From: Ignavibacteriaceae bacterium
GTDB taxonomy: Bacteria; Bacteroidota; Ignavibacteria; Ignavibacteriales; Ignavibacteriaceae
DNA length: 64,000 nucleotides
Direction of reading: 5' to 3'
NCBI GenBank assembly: GCA_013360295.1
Contig: JABWCL010000004.1
Location: forward strand, 87,227-151,226
Every line of letters begins with the position of its first letter. The first letter of the stretch is position 1. Shown piece by piece: positions 38,043-48,000 of the stretch. The notes below the pieces were generated by a model. The model was not told the origin of the DNA. It saw only the letters and a program-made list of their open reading frames with translations, and searched no databases. The position numbers and the translations under genes were made by a program.

Positions 38043-39179
38043 CTAGATTGCCACGATTTCGCAAAGCGTGGAAATAAACCCGTCAATCTCCTCAAACGTA
38101 TTATAAAAATGCGGTGAGACCCTGATCATTCCTTCCCTGAGCGATACTATTATTTCCCGCTCCTGAAGGGCTCCAAATATCTCCTTTGCCTTTGGATGCG
38201 GGAAAGTGATTATCCCCGACATATTTCCCCGGTTCCATCCGTCCCCTATCGTTTTAATCCCTATTTCATTGAGCCTTTCGCGCAGATAGATGCTGTTTGC
38301 AAGGACTTCATCTTCTGTCTTTTCCAAACCAAATTCGTAAAAAAGATCAAGCGCCCCTCCGAAGGCAGCCGCTCCGATGATATTCATCGTTCCCCCCTCA
38401 AATACGGAAGCATCCTGTTTAAGTTTCATATCATAATTCAGTAGATCCCAGGCATTTTCCACTGAGAGCCACCCTACGTATGCAGGCTGGATCCTTTCCT
38501 GTAGTTCCCCGGAAAGATATATAAAAGAGAAGCCCTTTAACCCCATCAGCCATTTTTGGGTACCGCAGGAAATAAAATCAATATTAGTTTTCTCCGCGTC
38601 CAGTTTCAGCGCCCCTAACCCCTGAATCGCGTCAACCGCGAGAATAATTCCATTGGCTCTGCAAAATTCACCCAGCATATTCAGGTCAATTCTGTAGCCC
38701 GTCAGGAACTGAACATAGCTAACGGAAATCAGTTTTGTTCTTGGCGTGACCGTGCTGATAATATCTTCCGTGCTGACGATGCCATTAGCGGATTTTACAA
38801 AATCCGTCTCTACACCATATTTTTTCAGATTGAGGAATGCGTAAACGTTGGAAGGAAATTCCAGGTCATTCAAAATGATCCTGTCCCCAGGCTTCCAGTC
38901 CATCCCCTGAGCAAGAATGTTCAATCCTGTGGAGGTGTTGTCGGTGAATGCAATTCTCTCCGGAGGGCAGCCGATTAATCTTCCGGTCTTCTCTCTCGCC
39001 CCGGAGACCTGATTCATAAAGAACTCATAATTATCAATGTCAGTCTCACTGCTGAGTCGCACGTGCTCTTCAACTTTTTCGATAACCCTGCGGGACATCG
39101 GACTTGTCGCGGCATGATTGAGATAGACCTTGCCAGTCCTTAAAAAAGGGAAATTGGAGCGTAATTCTTCTTTGTTCAT
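38043..39179 (-). CDS. Class V aminotransferase (cysteine desulfurase/isopenicillin-N epimerase-like)
   Basis: This 378-residue fold-type I PLP enzyme opens with 'GKVYLNHAATSPMSRRV'. It contains 'FTDNTSTGLNILAQGM', the PLP-binding Asp183 in 'LAVDAIQGLGALKLD' and Lys209 in 'ISCGTQKWLMGLKGF'. The family includes cysteine desulfurases, kynureninases and epimerases. No mobile cysteine loop like that of IscS/SufS is obvious, so desulfurase activity is doubtful. The substrate is unknown and the neighbours give no hint. Confidence 0.85.
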   Translation of the reverse strand: MNKEELRSNFPFLRTGKVYLNHAATSPMSRRVIEKVEEHVRLSSETDIDNYEFFMNQVSGAREKTGRLIGCPPERIAFTDNTSTGLNILAQGMDWKPGDRIILNDLEFPSNVYAFLNLKKYGVETDFVKSANGIVSTEDIISTVTPRTKLISVSYVQFLTGYRIDLNMLGEFCRANGIILAVDAIQGLGALKLDAEKTNIDFISCGTQKWLMGLKGFSFIYLSGELQERIQPAYVGWLSVENAWDLLNYDMKLKQDASVFEGGTMNIIGAAAFGGALDLFYEFGLEKTEDEVLANSIYLRERLNEIGIKTIGDGWNRGNMSGIITFPHPKAKEIFGALQEREIIVSLREGMIRVSPHFYNTFEEIDGFISTLCEIVAI

Positions 39180-39285
39180 TGCGGATTTTATATATTATTA
39201 GGATTATCTTTCTTAAATTAATAATATTGATAATTATATTGTTACTATTAGTATTCACAAAATCATTTTTTTATTATTGAGGCAA

Positions 39286-39660
39286 ATGGCGTCCGGAATT
39301 ACTTCGCTTAAAAATCTAGGGTATCTTTACTTAGCATTTGCGCATCTCACCGACGAGGTGCTTGAAGAGGCTGAAATTGATTCAATAAAGGAGAGGCTGC
39401 ACCGCCGTGCGCCGGAGATGTCCGAATTGGATCTTACTAAACTTATGGCAAATATCGAATTATGGTACAACAACAGTTCTGAAAACCGTCAGGAAGTTAT
39501 CCGTATGCTCGTCGGCGAGATACACTTTGAAGTTGATGACGAAATGGTTAAACGGTCAATCATTGAAGATCTGGAATCTATCGCCGGCTCCGACCAAACC
39601 ATCTCATCGAATGAGGATGCCTTTATTAAAAATCTTAGCTCCGCCTGGGGACTTAACTAA
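39286..39660 (+). CDS. TerB-like small helical protein
   Basis: About 124 residues from the ATG at 39286 (a TTG three codons earlier is in frame). It is entirely helical and acidic, with 'YLYLAFAHLTDEVLEEAEID' at the N terminus and 'DLESIAGSDQTISSNEDAFI' near the end. This pattern of paired acidic turns resembles TerB/TerB-like domains linked to membrane stress and tellurite resistance. No other ter gene is nearby, so function is not assigned. It lies 11 bp before a methyltransferase gene. Confidence 0.65.
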   Translation: MASGITSLKNLGYLYLAFAHLTDEVLEEAEIDSIKERLHRRAPEMSELDLTKLMANIELWYNNSSENRQEVIRMLVGEIHFEVDDEMVKRSIIEDLESIAGSDQTISSNEDAFIKNLSSAWGLN

Positions 39661-39671
39661 CTGCACGCGTG

Positions 39672-40421
39672 ATGCTGAATAACAATCTGCACTCTAATAA
39701 TCATTTCTACGACCGTATCGCCGGGTTCTATGACACGATGGTCAGTTTCGATAAACTAGTTGAGAACCGTATAAACTTCCTCGCGAACTTCAGCAAAGGT
39801 TATAATTCTGCTTTGGATATCGGATGTGGAACCGGGGCAGACACTATTGCCCTTTCCAAACTTGGATTGAAAGTAACGGGCATTGATCCTTCAGCACAGA
39901 TGGTAGAAAAGGCTAAAAATAACTGCGAAAAGTATTCGGTAAAACCGCGACTGGCGGCTTCCTCAATTATTGATTTTTACCACGGCGACTCGGAATCTTA
40001 TGACGTCATCATTTCAATGGGGAACACTTTCGCCAATATCACTTACAGCGACCTGAAGGAGATCTTTGCCATTATTTACGAAGTAATGCATAAGGGCGGG
40101 ACGCTTGTCTTTCAGATTCTGAATTATATGAGGGTGATGGCGATGAAAGATTTTACTATTAATAAGTATGAAGACGATAAAATTATCATCGAACGCAAAT
40201 ACGTGAAATCTGATGACCTGATATTTAACATTTCTGTGACGGACAAAACCACCTCGGAACGGGAAGAATTTAACACAACCATCTATCCTCACATATATCC
40301 TATCCTTGTGGATATGTGTATCAACGCGGGCTTCAGCCGTGTTTCCGCCTACGGAAGCGATAAGTTCGAAAACTTCAATGAGATTAACTCAAAAGACCTG
40401 ATCATCAAAACCGTTAAATAA
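39672..40421 (+). CDS. SAM-dependent methyltransferase (class I)
   Basis: About 249 residues. The Rossmann motif I is 'ALDIGCGTGADTIALSKLGL', followed by the acidic 'VTGIDPSAQMVEKA' and 'YDVIISMGNTFANI'. This pattern is typical of small-molecule methyltransferases (Methyltransf_11/25). The ATG at 39672 is preferred over the GTG one codon earlier. The substrate cannot be read. It is probably cotranscribed with the TerB-like gene. Confidence 0.85.
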   Translation: MLNNNLHSNNHFYDRIAGFYDTMVSFDKLVENRINFLANFSKGYNSALDIGCGTGADTIALSKLGLKVTGIDPSAQMVEKAKNNCEKYSVKPRLAASSIIDFYHGDSESYDVIISMGNTFANITYSDLKEIFAIIYEVMHKGGTLVFQILNYMRVMAMKDFTINKYEDDKIIIERKYVKSDDLIFNISVTDKTTSEREEFNTTIYPHIYPILVDMCINAGFSRVSAYGSDKFENFNEINSKDLIIKTVK

Positions 40422-40563
40422 AACCGGTCAATTATTATTTACAAATTTTACTGCTTTAGCACCGGTCCGGAGGTGTCTCCATAAATAATGATTTTTTTGC
40501 AATTTGATTTTTCTTTTTAACTTGCACCCCGTATACTATCATATCAATTAAAGAGGACAATAT

Positions 40564-41679
40564 ATGAGGACAATCACATACCTTTTCTTTTTATTAGTAT
40601 TTCTGATTTTAACGACGTCAGAAATTCTTGCATTGCCCCGGTTTTCAGTAAGGAGCGGCGGTCAGTGTATTGATTGCCACGTCAACCCGACAGGCGGACA
40701 GATGCGTAATTTATCCGGATGGAAATACGGAAAGAACAATCTCGTTATGCTCCAGGCATCTGATGATGAATTCGAATCCAGCCCAATGCTGAATGAAAAT
40801 GTTTCATTTGGGTTCGACCTCAGGACTCAGTTCCTGGCAAAATTTGATTCGGTCAATAAACGGAGCGATTTCCAGAATATGGCTTCTTCCGTTTACTTCG
40901 GCGCGGGACTTTCAGAAACAATCAATCTTTATGCACGCTACGATTTTACCCAGGGATATTATGAAGGATTCGTAAGCGCGCATATTTTCCCTGATAACGG
41001 TTATGTAAAAATCGGTACATTCGCTCCCAATTACGGGATCAGAATTGACGACCATACAGCATTCACTCGCGGAGGAATGTTTGATCCTAGCATCGGAGGC
41101 TTTAACGGCTGGCCTTTCACCCCAAATTACACGGAAACCGGCGTTGAGTTAGGTTTCTATATTTCCGATTTTGCATTCATTACAGCCAGCAGCGGCTCCC
41201 CTGCGGGCCAGCGTTTTGTAAAAGATCCGTCATATACGGCATCAGTCCAGTTTACACCCCAGGTAAGCGATGAATTCTCAATAATGGCCGGCGGCTCGTT
41301 TGCCTCGTGGAAAAAAGGATTCGCCCCAAACATCACCGACGTCACATCATTTTCGGGTTTCGGAGGGGTCTCTTTCGCGGGATTTACTTTACTCGGTGAA
41401 TTCACCCAGGCTGAAAACCTTCTCTTCAAAGACTCCACTTCATCAGCGCTTATGGTTGAAGCCAGCTATAAAATTATTAAAGGTCTGGATGGAGTTGTCA
41501 GGTATGATATGCTCACACCTGTCAGCGGAAACACCAGTAAAAATATCAGCGGCCTTGTGCTCGGTGTTGAGTTTTTCCCGTACTCATTTGTTGAATTAAA
41601 GCCTCAGTACAGGATCAATACCGAAGATCCGAAAATAGATAATAATATGTTCGTTCTTCAGTTCCATATTTGGTATTGA
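40564..41679 (+). CDS. Outer-membrane beta-barrel protein with one N-terminal haem c site
   Basis: After a signal peptide (residues 1-23, ending 'SEILA') the mature protein begins 'LPRFSVRSGGQCIDCHVNPT', a single CxxCH haem c site (Cys35, Cys38, His39). The remaining 320 residues alternate hydrophobic and polar residues with many Gly/aromatic turns ('FGFDLRTQF', 'INLYARYDFTQGYYEGFV', 'GVELGFYISDFAFITASS') and end 'NMFVLQFHIWY', a terminal aromatic as in outer-membrane barrels. The layout resembles cytochrome-porin fusions such as Cyc2, which pass electrons across the outer membrane, but the motif around the haem differs. A good AAAGAGGA ribosome-binding site precedes the ATG. No other cytochrome gene is adjacent. 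Confidence 0.75.
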   Translation: MRTITYLFFLLVFLILTTSEILALPRFSVRSGGQCIDCHVNPTGGQMRNLSGWKYGKNNLVMLQASDDEFESSPMLNENVSFGFDLRTQFLAKFDSVNKRSDFQNMASSVYFGAGLSETINLYARYDFTQGYYEGFVSAHIFPDNGYVKIGTFAPNYGIRIDDHTAFTRGGMFDPSIGGFNGWPFTPNYTETGVELGFYISDFAFITASSGSPAGQRFVKDPSYTASVQFTPQVSDEFSIMAGGSFASWKKGFAPNITDVTSFSGFGGVSFAGFTLLGEFTQAENLLFKDSTSSALMVEASYKIIKGLDGVVRYDMLTPVSGNTSKNISGLVLGVEFFPYSFVELKPQYRINTEDPKIDNNMFVLQFHIWY

Positions 41680-41706
41680 TATACTGATTAAAGTTGATTA
41701 TTAACT

Positions 41707-41732
41707 AAGCCCGGATTGTTAAGTCCGGGCTT
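41707..41732 (+). terminator. Strong hairpin after the haem-barrel gene
   Basis: A perfect 9-bp stem aagcccgga/tccgggctt (41707-41715 with 41724-41732) with an 8-base loop. There is no T run after it, so it is a probable but imperfect terminator. Confidence 0.55.
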
Positions 41733-41756
41733 TGATAATAGCATCACCACCTCGAT

Positions 41757-42158
41757 ATGAAAAAAAGATCTTTCACCATATATAGAAGAATAAAAATTTC
41801 ACCGGAAGCCTTCTTTGATGCGATCTCTGATCCGCGTAAAATCAAGAAATGGTCCGGACAAAAAGGCACTATTCGTCTTAGAGACGGAGGAAAGATGAGC
41901 CTGTTTGACGGGTGGGTTACCGGGCAAGTCGTGGAATTCGTGCCTGATTCCAGGCTGGTTTATTCATGGAAACCGCCTGACTGGGATGAGGAGATCGAAT
42001 CACTCGTGGAAATTTCAATTTTTCCTGATGTATCCGCACTTAGAATAAAACTGAAACATTCCGGATTCCCCGATGATAAAAGTATGCTCAACCATAGATC
42101 GGGTTGGAATGAATTCTTTTTTGATCCGTTGAAAAACTATTTTACAGGTTCCGAATAA
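41757..42158 (+). CDS. SRPBCC/AHSA1-family small protein
   Basis: This 133-residue protein has the START-like AHSA1 fold pattern: 'ISPEAFFDAISDPRKIKKW' near the N terminus, 'FDGWVTGQVVEFVPDSRLVY' in the middle, and 'GWNEFFFDPLKNYF' at the end. Members bind hydrophobic ligands or act as co-chaperones or stress proteins; the ligand here is unknown. It leads a three-gene run with a DinB-like and a membrane protein, spaced 1 bp from the next gene. Confidence 0.82.
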   Translation: MKKRSFTIYRRIKISPEAFFDAISDPRKIKKWSGQKGTIRLRDGGKMSLFDGWVTGQVVEFVPDSRLVYSWKPPDWDEEIESLVEISIFPDVSALRIKLKHSGFPDDKSMLNHRSGWNEFFFDPLKNYFTGSE

Positions 42159-42159
42159 T

Positions 42160-42726
42160 ATGCTTTGCCGCGAATTTTATAACTCGATCATCCCGGTAAT
42201 GTTCAGATCATTGAATGCTTATTCCGCATTCAGGAATAAATGCACTGAAGAAAATTTTAATACTAAACAGTCACTTAAGTCCTGGAGCGCCGCGGAATGC
42301 ATTCATCATCTGCTTGTAACAGAGAAGAGTTATTTTCCGCAGTTGGAGAGTCTGATCTCTGAAAACACGGAGACTGACCGCGGTTTGGCACCCTTCAGGA
42401 AAACTTTTTTTGGGACAATTATGCTTTTTTCCGTAAGTCCCGCTCCCCGGTTTAAATTGAAAGCCCCTTCGGTTTTCAAACCTGAAACTTCAGTCACCCA
42501 TTCCCTTTCACTGCTGGATGATTATGAAACACATAACAGTAGTGTAATAAAACTATTTGAGAACGCCTCAAACCTTGATCTCTCTGAATTAAAGATTCAT
42601 TCGCCGGCTACCGACAGAATAAAATACAATCTCGGTGAAACTTTTATGATTATTTTCAATCACAGGCTCCGTCATATTGCGCAGGCTGAACGTGCGCTTT
42701 CTTACAGGGAAGGATTAAAAAAATGA
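42160..42726 (+). CDS. DinB-superfamily protein
   Basis: The 188-residue protein has the four-helix DinB/DUF664 pattern, with likely metal-binding histidines in 'SAAECIHHLLVTEKSYFP' (near residue 49) and 'NHRLRHIAQAERAL' (near residue 168). DinB-like proteins are often thiol-dependent metalloenzymes; no substrate can be given. It overlaps the next gene by 4 bp (ATGA) and follows the AHSA1-like gene by 1 bp. Confidence 0.8.
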   Translation: MLCREFYNSIIPVMFRSLNAYSAFRNKCTEENFNTKQSLKSWSAAECIHHLLVTEKSYFPQLESLISENTETDRGLAPFRKTFFGTIMLFSVSPAPRFKLKAPSVFKPETSVTHSLSLLDDYETHNSSVIKLFENASNLDLSELKIHSPATDRIKYNLGETFMIIFNHRLRHIAQAERALSYREGLKK

Positions 42727-43127
42727 AGGAATTTAATTTTAACACCAAACTTGTGCTTAACCTGTCTATGTTTGGCGTTATTCTGGGTGTATTCAGTACA
42801 ATGGGATTTGCTTTGGGATGGGAATGGGTTTTATGGCTTGTCGGATGGGCGGGGATGTCGCTTGTAATTTCAAAGAAGCAAAAAGAAAAATACTTTATAC
42901 ACGGATTCTCTGCGGGTTTCCTTTTCGCTTTTATCGTCTCTCTGATAAAGATACTCCTCTATGATATCTATATAGAAAACCATCCTTATCTCATCAGTCA
43001 GTTTGAAACAAATCAAGTTAATAACCCGAGAATGTATATAATCTCTTTTGGAGTCATTACCGCTGTATTCAGCGGATTGATAACCGGGGTAATGACACTT
43101 GGATTCAGAAAATTCCTGAAAAAATAA
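42723..43127 (+). CDS. Small four-helix membrane protein (DUF4199-like)
   Basis: The 134 residues form about four hydrophobic segments: 'LVLNLSMFGVILGVFSTMGF', 'WVLWLVGWAGMSLVI', 'GFSAGFLFAFIVSLIKILL' and 'MYIISFGVITAVFSGLITGV'. The pattern recalls DUF4199 membrane proteins of Bacteroidota, without certainty. Overlap with the DinB-like gene implies coupled expression. The function is unknown. Confidence 0.65.
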   Translation: MKEFNFNTKLVLNLSMFGVILGVFSTMGFALGWEWVLWLVGWAGMSLVISKKQKEKYFIHGFSAGFLFAFIVSLIKILLYDIYIENHPYLISQFETNQVNNPRMYIISFGVITAVFSGLITGVMTLGFRKFLKK

Positions 43128-43141
43128 TCTTTTCTTTCAAT

Positions 43142-43166
43142 AAAAAAGCCGCCCATCAGGCGGCCT
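43142..43166 (-). terminator. Rho-independent terminator after the GlmU-like gene
   Basis: On the minus strand the stem gccgcc/ggcggc (43164-43159 with 43153-43148) is followed by a run of six T residues. It lies 22 bp past the stop of the GlmU-like gene and may also slow the convergent transcript. Confidence 0.85.
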
Positions 43167-43188
43167 TATTAAGCAGGAAATGTATTTA

Positions 43189-44709
43189 TCAGTGCTTATT
43201 ATCGATTGATTCGATACAGTCAATACCAGCCGGCATCGGCGCATAGAAACGGATCTTCTGGACTTCGCCGTCCCGCTTTACAATCTTATGCACCTTTTTC
43301 TTCACAATGATACTGTGCTCTATAAACACATCTTCTTCTATGACTGATCCGAATATATAAGTAGTACCCTTGATCAGAACGTTTTTCCCGATCCTTATGG
43401 GAAATTCATCGCTTCCGGTCATAATAACCCCCGATTCAATCGTCACATTTTCTTCAAGGATAACATTCCCTTTAACCATATCTCCCGAGTAGATTTGCAC
43501 ATTGTCCCTCAGTTCCATAATCTGGTCAGGATATGTTGATATGTGTGTATACTCACCAATTGTCACTCCCTTGCCAAACCTGACTCCCCCCTCGATGAAT
43601 GAGTGCTTTTTAAGGTGAAGGTCATAATTAAGCTGCACCCCCTTACCCAGGTGAACTCCTTTACCTATACGGATATCAAGCGGTGTTCCTTTTTTATCCA
43701 TCTCAATGATCTGCTTTACTATACCTTCTTCAATAAAGAAGTCCTCCGGGTCATCTATCTCAATGATATTCTTTAGCGATTCATACACATTGTGACGGAA
43801 AAGGTTTTCCATATCACGCAGAACCGATTTATCATTAAAACCCATAACAACGTAAGATTTGCTCGGGGATGACGCGCCCACACTATGGTTAGCGTGATTG
43901 AAAGCGTAAATCAGGTCAGTTATATAAATTTCATTCTGAGCGTTATCAGAGCTGAGTGTGAAGATCAGTTCCATCAGATAGCGGAACTTGAAAGCATAAA
44001 CACCAGAATTATACTCCCGGTTTTCAAGAAGTTCAGATTTCGAATAGTGATAGGTCTTACCGTTGTATTCGAGTTCGTAAGGTTCATTTTCAGCAAGGGC
44101 AAGAATGTCCTTATGTTCCATAATCTCTATTACCTTCCCCTCATCCGCGCCGGAATTCTTCCCTTTAACATCCTTATCTTTCACACGGATTATTCTGCCA
44201 TAATTATTCTGAGCAACCGGTCCGTCAAAGATACCCGTCAGAACCATCATGTCATTACCCGAGTTAATAAAATTCCGTTTAAACTCCTGAATTGATTCGG
44301 GATCAATTAATCCCATATCGCCCGGCAGTACATACACAACACCGTCAAACTTGCCTGCATCCAGTTTTTCCAGAGCAACCTGAACAGCGTGGCCGGTTCC
44401 TTTCTGCACCTCCTGGTAAGCAAAGACATTACGCTCTCTTTTGCCGATTACCTTCATTACATCCACTGCCTTTATCCCAACGACAATGATGGTATTCATA
44501 CTATTGTTCCCCATCGTACAGCTATTGTAAACCCGCTCTACTGTCGGTACCCCCCAGATAGAATGCAGCATTTTTGATTTATGCGACTTGATCCTCTTCC
44601 CGTGTCCTGCCGCAAGTATTATCGCGACTTCTTTGGAATTGTAATCAATATTCGCGGACAATTCCTCCAGTGTCCCTGTAATTTGTTCTCTCGTCTTTTC
44701 CAAAATCAA
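43189..44709 (-). CDS. GlmU-like sugar-1-phosphate nucleotidyltransferase with beta-helix domain
   Basis: The 506-residue protein starts with about 30 extra residues, then a nucleotidyltransferase domain ('VAIILAAGHGKRIKSHKSKM', a variant of the LAAGxGTRM-K signature, and 'VYVLPGDMGLIDPESI'). A left-handed beta-helix of hexapeptide repeats covers about residues 345-470 ('IRIGKGVHLGKGVQLNY', 'VRFGKGVTIGEYTHIS'). GlmU makes UDP-GlcNAc. Here the N-terminal half looks like a uridylyltransferase, but the acetyltransferase residues of true GlmU are not obvious at the C terminus, which ends in an unusual lysine-rich tail. I treat it as a GlmU relative, not confirmed GlmU. Confidence 0.75.
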   Translation of the reverse strand: MILEKTREQITGTLEELSANIDYNSKEVAIILAAGHGKRIKSHKSKMLHSIWGVPTVERVYNSCTMGNNSMNTIIVVGIKAVDVMKVIGKRERNVFAYQEVQKGTGHAVQVALEKLDAGKFDGVVYVLPGDMGLIDPESIQEFKRNFINSGNDMMVLTGIFDGPVAQNNYGRIIRVKDKDVKGKNSGADEGKVIEIMEHKDILALAENEPYELEYNGKTYHYSKSELLENREYNSGVYAFKFRYLMELIFTLSSDNAQNEIYITDLIYAFNHANHSVGASSPSKSYVVMGFNDKSVLRDMENLFRHNVYESLKNIIEIDDPEDFFIEEGIVKQIIEMDKKGTPLDIRIGKGVHLGKGVQLNYDLHLKKHSFIEGGVRFGKGVTIGEYTHISTYPDQIMELRDNVQIYSGDMVKGNVILEENVTIESGVIMTGSDEFPIRIGKNVLIKGTTYIFGSVIEEDVFIEHSIIVKKKVHKIVKRDGEVQKIRFYAPMPAGIDCIESIDNKH

Positions 44710-44873
44710 CTCCTGAATTATCTAAATTTGAATTTGCAAAAATAACATATTTTGGATTCTTTAACGGTGATATTTACAACACATTTTTTCCGGATTTTCA
44801 GCGAAACCTGTACGATTAGCCTATTTTATATCGGAATTTTCCCTTATTTTAATAGTAATAAAAATAGTTATTT

Positions 44874-45056
44874 ATGCAGCTTCGCCGTTCAAAAAATAAG
44901 ATGATTGCCGGTGTTTGCGCCGGAATCGCAGAATACTTTAAGTTAGATCCTACAATTGTCAGAGTCGCCTACGTCCTTGTTTCCATTTTCAGTGCAGCCT
45001 TCCCCGGAATATTAATTTATATTATCCTCTGGGTTGTAATACCTCCAGCGGAATAA
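44874..45056 (+). CDS. Stand-alone PspC domain protein
   Basis: This 60-residue protein is a single PspC domain: 'LRRSKNKMIAGVCAGIAEYF' then one hydrophobic segment ('VRVAYVLVSIFSAAFPGILI') ending 'VVIPPAE'. PspC-type proteins sense membrane stress. Its ATG at 44874 fits the family start exactly. It lies 16 bp before the large lipoprotein gene and probably shares its transcript. Confidence 0.88.
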   Translation: MQLRRSKNKMIAGVCAGIAEYFKLDPTIVRVAYVLVSIFSAAFPGILIYIILWVVIPPAE

Positions 45057-45072
45057 CCAGTCTGAGTACTTT

Positions 45073-48000
45073 ATGAAGATTATCCGGGCGATTCTGCTTC
45101 TGCAGATATTTATACTTTTTTACGGATGTTCAGCCTCCAAAGAAGAAAGCATAACCATTATTATAACAGAGCCGGTCGTAAAAACCGATCCCCTTCCCCG
45201 GTTTAATGAGGAATTCGCGCTGCGTAAGTTTTCGTTCCAGAAACAGCTTCCTGGCAGAATCGATTCGGTCGTTGTGGATTCATCCGCAGAAAGACTTTTG
45301 TTCTATTTTGATAACCAGTTCTTCGAAAACCCCTTCCGCGAAGAGACAATTCAAGGTATAAGCCAGGACCTTAAAGACTTCTTTGAGAAAGAATACCCCG
45401 GTTACTCAGTCAGGCTCTTTGCTCGCGGATTACCTCTTGAATCGCTGGTTCCTAACTATTACCGTACCTCGGTCCCCGCTGATAAAAGCAGAAATGCGGC
45501 AGATCCACGGCTTTTGGGAAAACCGATAGTGAAAAATATATCTTCACTTAATAATCCAACTAAAGGCCTGAGCGGTAGAAATATTCTTCTCTGGCAAAGC
45601 CACGGTTGGTATTACAGCAACACCTCAAAGAGATGGGAGTGGCAGCGCCCAAGGTTATTCCAGACGGTGGAGGATAAGCTACCTCTTTCGTTCACGATAC
45701 CCTATATTATCCCAATGCTGGAAAATGCCGGCGCAAATGTCTTCGTTCCAAGAGAGCGCGATATTCAGAAGAATATGGTCATTCTTGATAATGACGCGGC
45801 CGCTAACTCACCGGCGGGAAAGGTAGAAGTGAAGGGGAAGAAGTCTGCCTGGAAGACCGGTTCACCCGGCTTCAGGGTACCGCCCGATACCGTGTTTGAT
45901 AACTCCAGCCCTTTTAAGCAAGGCAGTTACCTCCAAACAATAAGCGATATCACAGGCACCGCTTCAGTAGAATACATACCAAATATTCCGGAAACCGGAT
46001 TTTATTCTGTTTCAGTTTCCTTTAATCACTCCGTAAAGAGCTCTCCTTCTGTTTTGTATACTGTTACACACCTTGGAGGAGAGGATGAATATGAAGTGAA
46101 TCAGCGGGCGGGCGGCTCAACGTGGATATATCTCGGTACTTTCAAGTTTGGGAAAGGAGTAAACCCCTTCTCCGGCAAAGTCACTGTCTCGAATAAAACG
46201 TCTCAGCCCGGCGAAATCGTTTCTACCGACGCAGTGAAATTTGGAGGTGGTATGGGATATATTGCTCGTGATTCTGTTTTAAGTAACCGTCCTAAATATA
46301 TCGAAGCAGCGCGTTACTGGCTGCAGTTCGCGGGTATGCCCGATACACTTGTGTACAGCCTTAATAATAACACGAATGATTATAACGACGATTACCAGAG
46401 TCGTTCCGAATACGGAAACTATCTCTTTGGAAAGCCCTTCGGTCCGAACCGGAAAAGAGATTCTGAGGGTTTGGGAATTCCCATCCATTCGTCTCTTGCT
46501 TTCCACACTGACGCCGGAATAACTAACTCGGATACAGTCATAGGAACTTTATCTATTTATAGTTCTACCGGTGCTGATTCTTTAGCGGTCTTCCCTGACA
46601 GTGTCTCCCGTTTTGCAAACCGTGATCTCGCTGATATTCTGCAAACTCAACTGGTTGAAGATATCGCTGCATCTTTTTCCACCCACTGGAACAGAAGACA
46701 ATTGCGAGATTCAAGATACAGCGAGGCTTTCCGCCCCAATTTCCCCGCGGTATTACTCGAACTGCTCTCTCATCAGAACTTCTCCGATATCAAGTTCGCG
46801 ACAGACCCAAGGTTCAAGTTTGTAGCGTCGCGTTCAATTTACAAAGCGTTCCTGAAGTTTTTATCAGCGCATTATGGCTTCGATTACGTCGTTCAGCCCC
46901 TCCCGGTTGACCATATGCAAATCAGTATCACAGGCGATTCAAAATTTTTTGTATCGTGGAACCCGGTTGCCGATCCTCTCGAGCCCTCGGCAAAACCGGA
47001 TTATTATATTGTGTACACAAGAATTGATTCCGGTGACTTTGATAATGGTGTGCGGATTGATGGAAACAGGTATGTTTTTGGTTCACCGCAACCCGGAAAA
47101 ATCTACAGTTTCAAAGTCACGGCCGTAAATGAAGGAGGCGAAAGTTTTCCGTCAGAAATCCTTTCTGCCGCTCTCACAGCAAAATCATCGAAAAAGGCGC
47201 TGATTGTAAATGCATTCGACAGGGTCTCCGGCCCAATGTATTTCAGCGGCGGCTCTTACAGCGGTTTTATGAATATTGTTGATGAAGGAGTACCGGATAA
47301 AGTTCAGCTCGATTATTCAGGGCCGCAGTATGATTTTGTAAAACGTTCAGCGTTTAACACAAATGACGCACCGGGACACGGGGCCTCAACAGCCGCGAAT
47401 GAAACGGACATAATCGCTGGAAACACTTTTGATTTCACATATTCTCACGGCGAAGCGCTGTTGAAGAACGGAGTCTCTTTCACCTCCGTGAGTGATGAGA
47501 TATTTGTAAAGCCGGATTATAATCTTACAGAATTTGTAATGGTGGATCTTCTCGCTGGGGAAGAACGCACCACACCGGGAATAGGAACGAATGCACATTT
47601 GTTCAGCAGTTTCCATCTCTTTGACGTAAAAACACGCGAAAAGATAACTTCCTACCTGAGCGGTAAAGGTAAATTATTCATTTCGGGTTCGCATATCGGA
47701 AAGGAACTCTTCACCGTTCCTTCGGACTCAATACTTACGTCTTTTGCCACCGGTATTCTCAGGATGAATAACTTCTCCCCGAATGCGTCTTCCGATGGAC
47801 AGGTTTTCCCCTGCCGTTCCGGTTTACTCTCACGCGGAGGGAAATTAGAGTTTAATAACAAGATCAGTAAAAATATCTACAGAGTGGAATCCCCTGACGC
47901 GTTCTATTTTACAAAGGATGCGGAACCGCTTTTACGCTATTCCGAAAACAGTTTCTGCGCTGCATACGGCTACAGGGACAAATATCATCTGATCGTAATG

